Shown: positions 4,708 to 7,311 of the stretch, piece after piece | Layout: every line of letters begins with the position of its first letter | Position numbering within the stretch: position 1 is the stretch's first letter | Assembly: GCA_016199105.1 (NCBI GenBank) | Contig: JACQHI010000126.1 | Coordinates: 1 to 7,311, forward strand | DNA: 7,311 nt | Reading direction: 5' to 3' | DNA from: Lentisphaerota bacterium | GTDB lineage: Bacteria; Verrucomicrobiota; Kiritimatiellia; JAAZAB01 | Position numbers and translations under genes: made by a program | The notes under the pieces: model-generated | What the model was told of the DNA's origin: nothing | Seen by the model: the letters and a program-made list of their open reading frames with translations, nothing else | Databases searched by the model: none

Positions 4708-5148
4708 TTACAGCGGTGGCAGCATGACGGTTTCGAACCAGAATGACGACACGACGCCCCAGACCGACAGGAATCGCTCGTAATCGAGCGGCTTGTTGAT
4801 CACGCAGTTGGCATGGGCGTCGTAGGCTCTGCGGATATCGTGTTCGGAACGGGACGTGGTGAGCACGACGACGGGAATCCGCCGCCAGTCGGGATGCGAT
4901 TTGAGATGGTCCAGCAATTCCCAGCCGTCTTTCCGCGGCAGATTCAAGTCGAGGAAAATGAGGCGCGGGCCCGGCGCCTGGCCATACGGCGCTTCCTTCC
5001 GCAGGAAAGCCAGCGCCTCCAAGCCATCCCGGACATGCAACAGGTTGAGAGAAAGGCAACGCTCCTTTATCATTTCCCGGATCAACTGAACGTCGCCCGC
5101 GTTATCCTCGACGAGCAGGATATCCAAGGCTGGAGAGTCGGCGGCCAT
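4708..5148 (-). CDS. Rcp1-like single-domain response regulator
   Basis: A lone receiver domain of 146 residues. With numbering from the ATG at 5148, LDILLVEDNAGDVQLI gives the acidic pair, Asp67 in LIFLDLNLPRKDGWELL is the phospho-acceptor, VVVLTTS carries the switch threonine and NKPLDYERF the conserved lysine (Lys119). The LDLNLPRKDGWELL signature and N-terminal EDN-GD-LI are those of Rcp1-type regulators, which typically sit directly after a PAS/phytochrome-type histidine kinase, as here. There is no output domain, so it likely shuttles phosphate or acts by binding a partner. Two ATGs are possible. The one at 5154 overlaps the kinase stop as ATGA but sits 1 base from AGGAG; the one at 5148 has AGGAG 7 bases upstream and is preferred. 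The short C-terminal tail (FWFETVMLPPL) is hydrophobic. Confidence 0.9.
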   Translation of the reverse strand: MAADSPALDILLVEDNAGDVQLIREMIKERCLSLNLLHVRDGLEALAFLRKEAPYGQAPGPRLIFLDLNLPRKDGWELLDHLKSHPDWRRIPVVVLTTSRSEHDIRRAYDAHANCVINKPLDYERFLSVWGVVSSFWFETVMLPPL

Positions 5149-5150
5149 GC

Positions 5151-6827
5151 TCATGCTCCTGCCTTGTTCGGGGGTTGCCGGGGCAGGGTGAAATGGAACG
5201 TCGAGCCCCGGCCCGGCTGGGATTCCACCCAGATTCTTCCGCCGTGGCGTTCCACGATTTTTTTACAGATGGTCAGGCCGATGCCGCTTCCCGGATACTC
5301 ATCCAGGGTGTGCAAACGTTGAAAAATGAGGAATATCCGCTCGGAAAACTGGGGGGCAATGCCGATGCCGTTGTCCTGAATGGAAAACTGCCAGACGGCG
5401 GCCGCCGTCCGGGCGCCCCCGTCGGGCGCGGGCGATACGGTGGAAACCTGCGACTCGCTCTTCGCGGAAATCCGGACGTTGGGCGCCGCCTTTCCGTGGA
5501 ACTTGATGGCATTGCCGATGAGATTCTGGAACATCAGCATCAACAGGCGGCTGTCGGCCATGACTTCGGGGAGGGGCTCGCAAGCGATGGTGGCGCCGCT
5601 GGCTTCGACGCTGGCCTTCAAATTGACAAGGGCGAGATCCACCAGGCTTTGCGCGCGCACGGGAGCGATGGTCAGGGCGTTGCGCCCGAGCCGCGAATAG
5701 TGGAGCAGATCGCCGATCAATTGCTGCATGCGGACGGCGCCGTCCTGGGCGAATCGGATGAATTCGTCCGCGTCCGCGTCCAATTTGCCCTGATAGCGGC
5801 GTTGCAGGAGCTGGACGTAACTCGCCACCATGCGCAAAGGCTCCTGGAGGTCGTGCGACACGGCGTAACTGAATTGTTCCAGGTCCTGATTGGAGCGCTT
5901 GAGTTCCTCGAGCCAGCGGTCGCGTTGGGTTTCCACCTTTTTGATTTCGGTGATGTCCACGATCAGGCCGTCATAGGCGATCAGCCGTCTCTCCGCGTCG
6001 TAGTGGGGGATGGACATGTTCCGCAGCCAGTGGAGAGTGCCGTCCTTGTGGAGAATGCGGTGTTCGATGGGAGGGGGCGACAGTCCCTGGATTACCCGGT
6101 TCACATACGCCAGCACCTTCTCGCGATCCTCCGCGTGGATCATGCGGTACCAGAGGGTGTCGTCGGCTTCGTATTCGGCTTTGGAGTAGCCGGTGACGTC
6201 CTCCGAGCCCGGGTAGTGGATGGAGCCCTGGGGGTGGCCGTTCTCGAGGGGGACCGTGAAAATGAAGCCCCGGGCCGCCCGCACCAGGCGCTCATAGCGC
6301 AAATCGGTATCCTGGAGTTCCTGGGCCACTTGCAGCAGTTGCGCGTTCTTCGCTTCCAGATCGGACTCCTTGTCCTTCATCGCTTCCAGCATGCTGGCCA
6401 GTTGCACGTAGGTGGATTCCAGTTCGCGCTCCCGCTTCTTCAGCAGTTCGGCCTGGGAATGCCACTGAAAGGCGATCTCCAGCGTGCAGCGCAATTCGTA
6501 TTCGGAAAAGGGCTTGACGAGGCACCCGTAGGGATTGACCTGCTTCGCTTTTTCCAGCGTTTCGGCGTCTCCATACGCCGTGAGAAATATGACGGGCAGG
6601 CTCGCGCGTTTCTGCATCAGCTCCGCCCCGGCGATGCCATCCACGGGGCCCTCGATCTTGATGTCCATCAGGACCATGTCCGGCCGTTGCCGCGCGATTT
6701 CCTCCAGCGCGGCCGGGATGTTCGTCACGGCCGCGCTGACGGCATAGCCGGTGTTCGCCAGCATCTGCCGGATCACCTCGGCGACAGTCGCCTCGTCTTC
6801 GACGATCAAAATGGATTTCGAGTTCAT
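5151..6827 (-). CDS. Hybrid sensor histidine kinase (receiver, coiled coil, PAS, HisKA, HATPase)
   Basis: From the ATG at 6827 the protein has 558 residues. Domains in order: receiver (1-120; Asp11, phospho-acceptor Asp55 in VLMDIKI, Thr83, Lys105); a charged coiled coil (about 123-180); a PAS domain of the PAS_3 fold with PAC motif (about 183-296; KDGTLHWLR, DGLIVDITEIKK); HisKA with His325 in AVSHDLQEPLR; HATPase with N-box NLIGNAIKF (Asn435, Asn439), G1 DNGIGI (485-490) and G2 GSGIGL (513-518). No membrane segment or signal peptide is seen, so it is cytoplasmic and senses through the PAS domain, the receiver or a partner; no cofactor site is obvious. The stop is 2 bases before the preferred start of the next regulator. 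The start is uncertain: ATG at 6851 (MGEGINRLMNSK) or even 6983 are open, none with a strong ribosome site; 6827 begins right at the receiver fold. Confidence 0.9.
   Translation of the reverse strand: MNSKSILIVEDEATVAEVIRQMLANTGYAVSAAVTNIPAALEEIARQRPDMVLMDIKIEGPVDGIAGAELMQKRASLPVIFLTAYGDAETLEKAKQVNPYGCLVKPFSEYELRCTLEIAFQWHSQAELLKKRERELESTYVQLASMLEAMKDKESDLEAKNAQLLQVAQELQDTDLRYERLVRAARGFIFTVPLENGHPQGSIHYPGSEDVTGYSKAEYEADDTLWYRMIHAEDREKVLAYVNRVIQGLSPPPIEHRILHKDGTLHWLRNMSIPHYDAERRLIAYDGLIVDITEIKKVETQRDRWLEELKRSNQDLEQFSYAVSHDLQEPLRMVASYVQLLQRRYQGKLDADADEFIRFAQDGAVRMQQLIGDLLHYSRLGRNALTIAPVRAQSLVDLALVNLKASVEASGATIACEPLPEVMADSRLLMLMFQNLIGNAIKFHGKAAPNVRISAKSESQVSTVSPAPDGGARTAAAVWQFSIQDNGIGIAPQFSERIFLIFQRLHTLDEYPGSGIGLTICKKIVERHGGRIWVESQPGRGSTFHFTLPRQPPNKAGA
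5156..5160 (-). promoter_or_regulatory. Ribosome binding site deciding the start of the Rcp1-like regulator
   Basis: AGGAG on the minus strand lies inside the last codons of the kinase gene. It is 1 base from the ATG at 5154 but 7 bases from the ATG at 5148, so it favours the second ATG and a 146-residue product. Its position makes translation of the regulator coupled to that of the kinase. Confidence 0.7.
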
Positions 6828-7311
6828 GAGGCGGTTAATACCTTCGCCCATGCCCGCGACCTGGTGCGTTGTCACAATATCGATGTCGATTGGTAAAAAA
6901 TACGCTTTGGGGGCAGGTCCGGCTATAAGGGAAACCCTACCCCTGCGGTTCCAAAAGCCTGAGGCAAATTGAGCCTCGGTCATGAGGTGGCCGCCGCGTT
7001 CCTCGCGAGGACCAAGACCGCGTGGGTATTGGCCCTTGCGAGCGCCTTGCGGTCAGGGCAGAACTCGCTAAGTCATGGCCCAAGCGGGTTTTCGGATAGG
7101 CTCTAAGGACCGGTAACAGTAACACCCAGTTACGAGGGGGGAGAACTGTAGCCACGGCCACGCCTGGGCGTGGTAAACGCTCAGCTTTCCCCCGATCCGG
7201 ATCGGGTGGAGGGATCCAGCCTTCACAGCCAAGAGCTTTGCTACGGCGGAGTAGGCCGCGCGCCGTCGCGTCCAAATCATTTTTTTACACAGCTTCTGAG
7301 GCATTACCACA
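6828..7311. other. Gene-poor upstream region with several palindromes, unidentified
   Basis: No gene can be supported; the open frames here have no recognisable domain or ribosome site. What is visible: ATCGATGTCGAT (6879-6890), a 5-bp inverted repeat in the kinase leader; a hairpin GAGGC/GCCTC (6961-6977); the palindrome CCTCGCGAGG (7001-7010); GTAAC at 7113 and 7119 with GTTAC at 7129-7133; CCACGCC-TG-GGCGTGG (7158-7173); and the 16-bp palindrome CCCGATCCGGATCGGG (7191-7206). The density between 7095 and 7210 suggests a structured RNA or the end of a mobile element, but I match it to no known family. The promoter of the signalling operon should lie in 6850-7000; no consensus boxes are obvious. 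Confidence 0.4.
7228..7255. repeat. Possible third interspersed-repeat copy (GCTACGGCGGAGTAGG type)
   Basis: GAGCTTTGCTACGGCGGAGT resembles the layout of the repeat in the metalloprotease gene (AAGGCTTCGGCGGACAAG): a short AAGCTT-like part, then CGGCGGA. It would be a diverged copy of the same broad family. The match is partial and by eye. Confidence 0.3.

Noticed and set aside
4027..4746. 239-codon plus-strand frame opposite the second receiver protein
   Set aside because: Antisense to a gene with clear receiver and cysteine motifs; no domain of its own.
5175..6896. 573-codon open frame on the plus strand
   Set aside because: It is exactly antisense to the histidine kinase, whose domains are unmistakable; its translation shows no domain and it mirrors the GC-rich codon pattern of the real gene.
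6828..6983. Histidine kinase start at the ATG at 6983
   Set aside because: The added 52 residues resemble no domain, no ribosome site precedes that ATG, and the receiver fold begins at 6827.
6937..7310. Two overlapping minus-strand frames of 80 and 112 codons upstream of the kinase
   Set aside because: They share the same DNA in different frames, have no domain or ribosome site, and cross several palindromes.
6990..7311. tRNA, RNase P RNA or group II intron domain V in the palindrome-rich region
   Set aside because: No TPsiC-like GTTCGA arm, no recognisable RNase P core and no domain V hairpin could be found on either strand.

Overview
The window comes from a GC-rich bacterium. A secreted protein with fibronectin type III repeats and 46-residue FG-GAP-like repeats ('GDYDGDG', 'WGWPG'), together with short interspersed repeats that translate as 'STSSGQA' and 'FAKASADK', suggests the PVC group, perhaps Kiritimatiellota or Verrucomicrobiota. 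That assignment is inference from recognised sequence style, not a search result. Every gene I can support lies on the minus strand, so transcription runs from high to low coordinates.

Region A (about 6827 to 4000) is a compact signalling operon. A cytoplasmic hybrid histidine kinase (receiver, coiled coil, PAS, HisKA, HATPase) is followed 2 bases after its stop by an Rcp1-like single-domain response regulator. Twelve bases further on lies a second receiver protein with a four-cysteine C-terminal domain. The set contains three receivers and one kinase core, with no DNA-binding output domain. Upstream (6828-7311) is a gene-poor stretch full of small palindromes that I cannot identify.

Region B (3999 to 917) holds a 355-base intergenic stretch with an AT-rich part carrying symmetric AATCATT/AATGATT boxes and a hairpin-rich leader. 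It is followed by a large exported zinc metalloprotease-like protein (HEVCHGLGF motif, four fibronectin type III domains, three FG-GAP-like repeats) and a strong intrinsic terminator.

Region C (891 to 1) looks like an eroded defence or toxin-antitoxin type locus. It holds a 20-codon remnant of a DUF4160 gene (its two ends joined), an intact DUF2442 gene, a winged-helix reading frame with no ATG, GTG or TTG start at its front, an 11-base repeat array, and the N-terminus of an MmeI-like (type IIL) restriction-methyltransferase cut by the window edge.

The most unusual observation is in the repeat array. From the winged-helix stop codon to the GTG start of the methyltransferase, the sequence reads as an unbroken relay of seven micro-ORFs (mostly MSDK-like), each starting inside the stop codon of the one before (ATGA, TTGA or GTGA overlaps). 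The 11-base period is exactly what a four-codon micro-ORF with a 4-base stop-start overlap gives. Successive start spacings (20, 20, 11, 41, 11, 14, 14) all leave the same remainder on division by 3, so copies that gained or lost bases still keep the relay intact. I propose it as a possible termination-reinitiation relay that meters methyltransferase translation. Whether it is translated is unproven.
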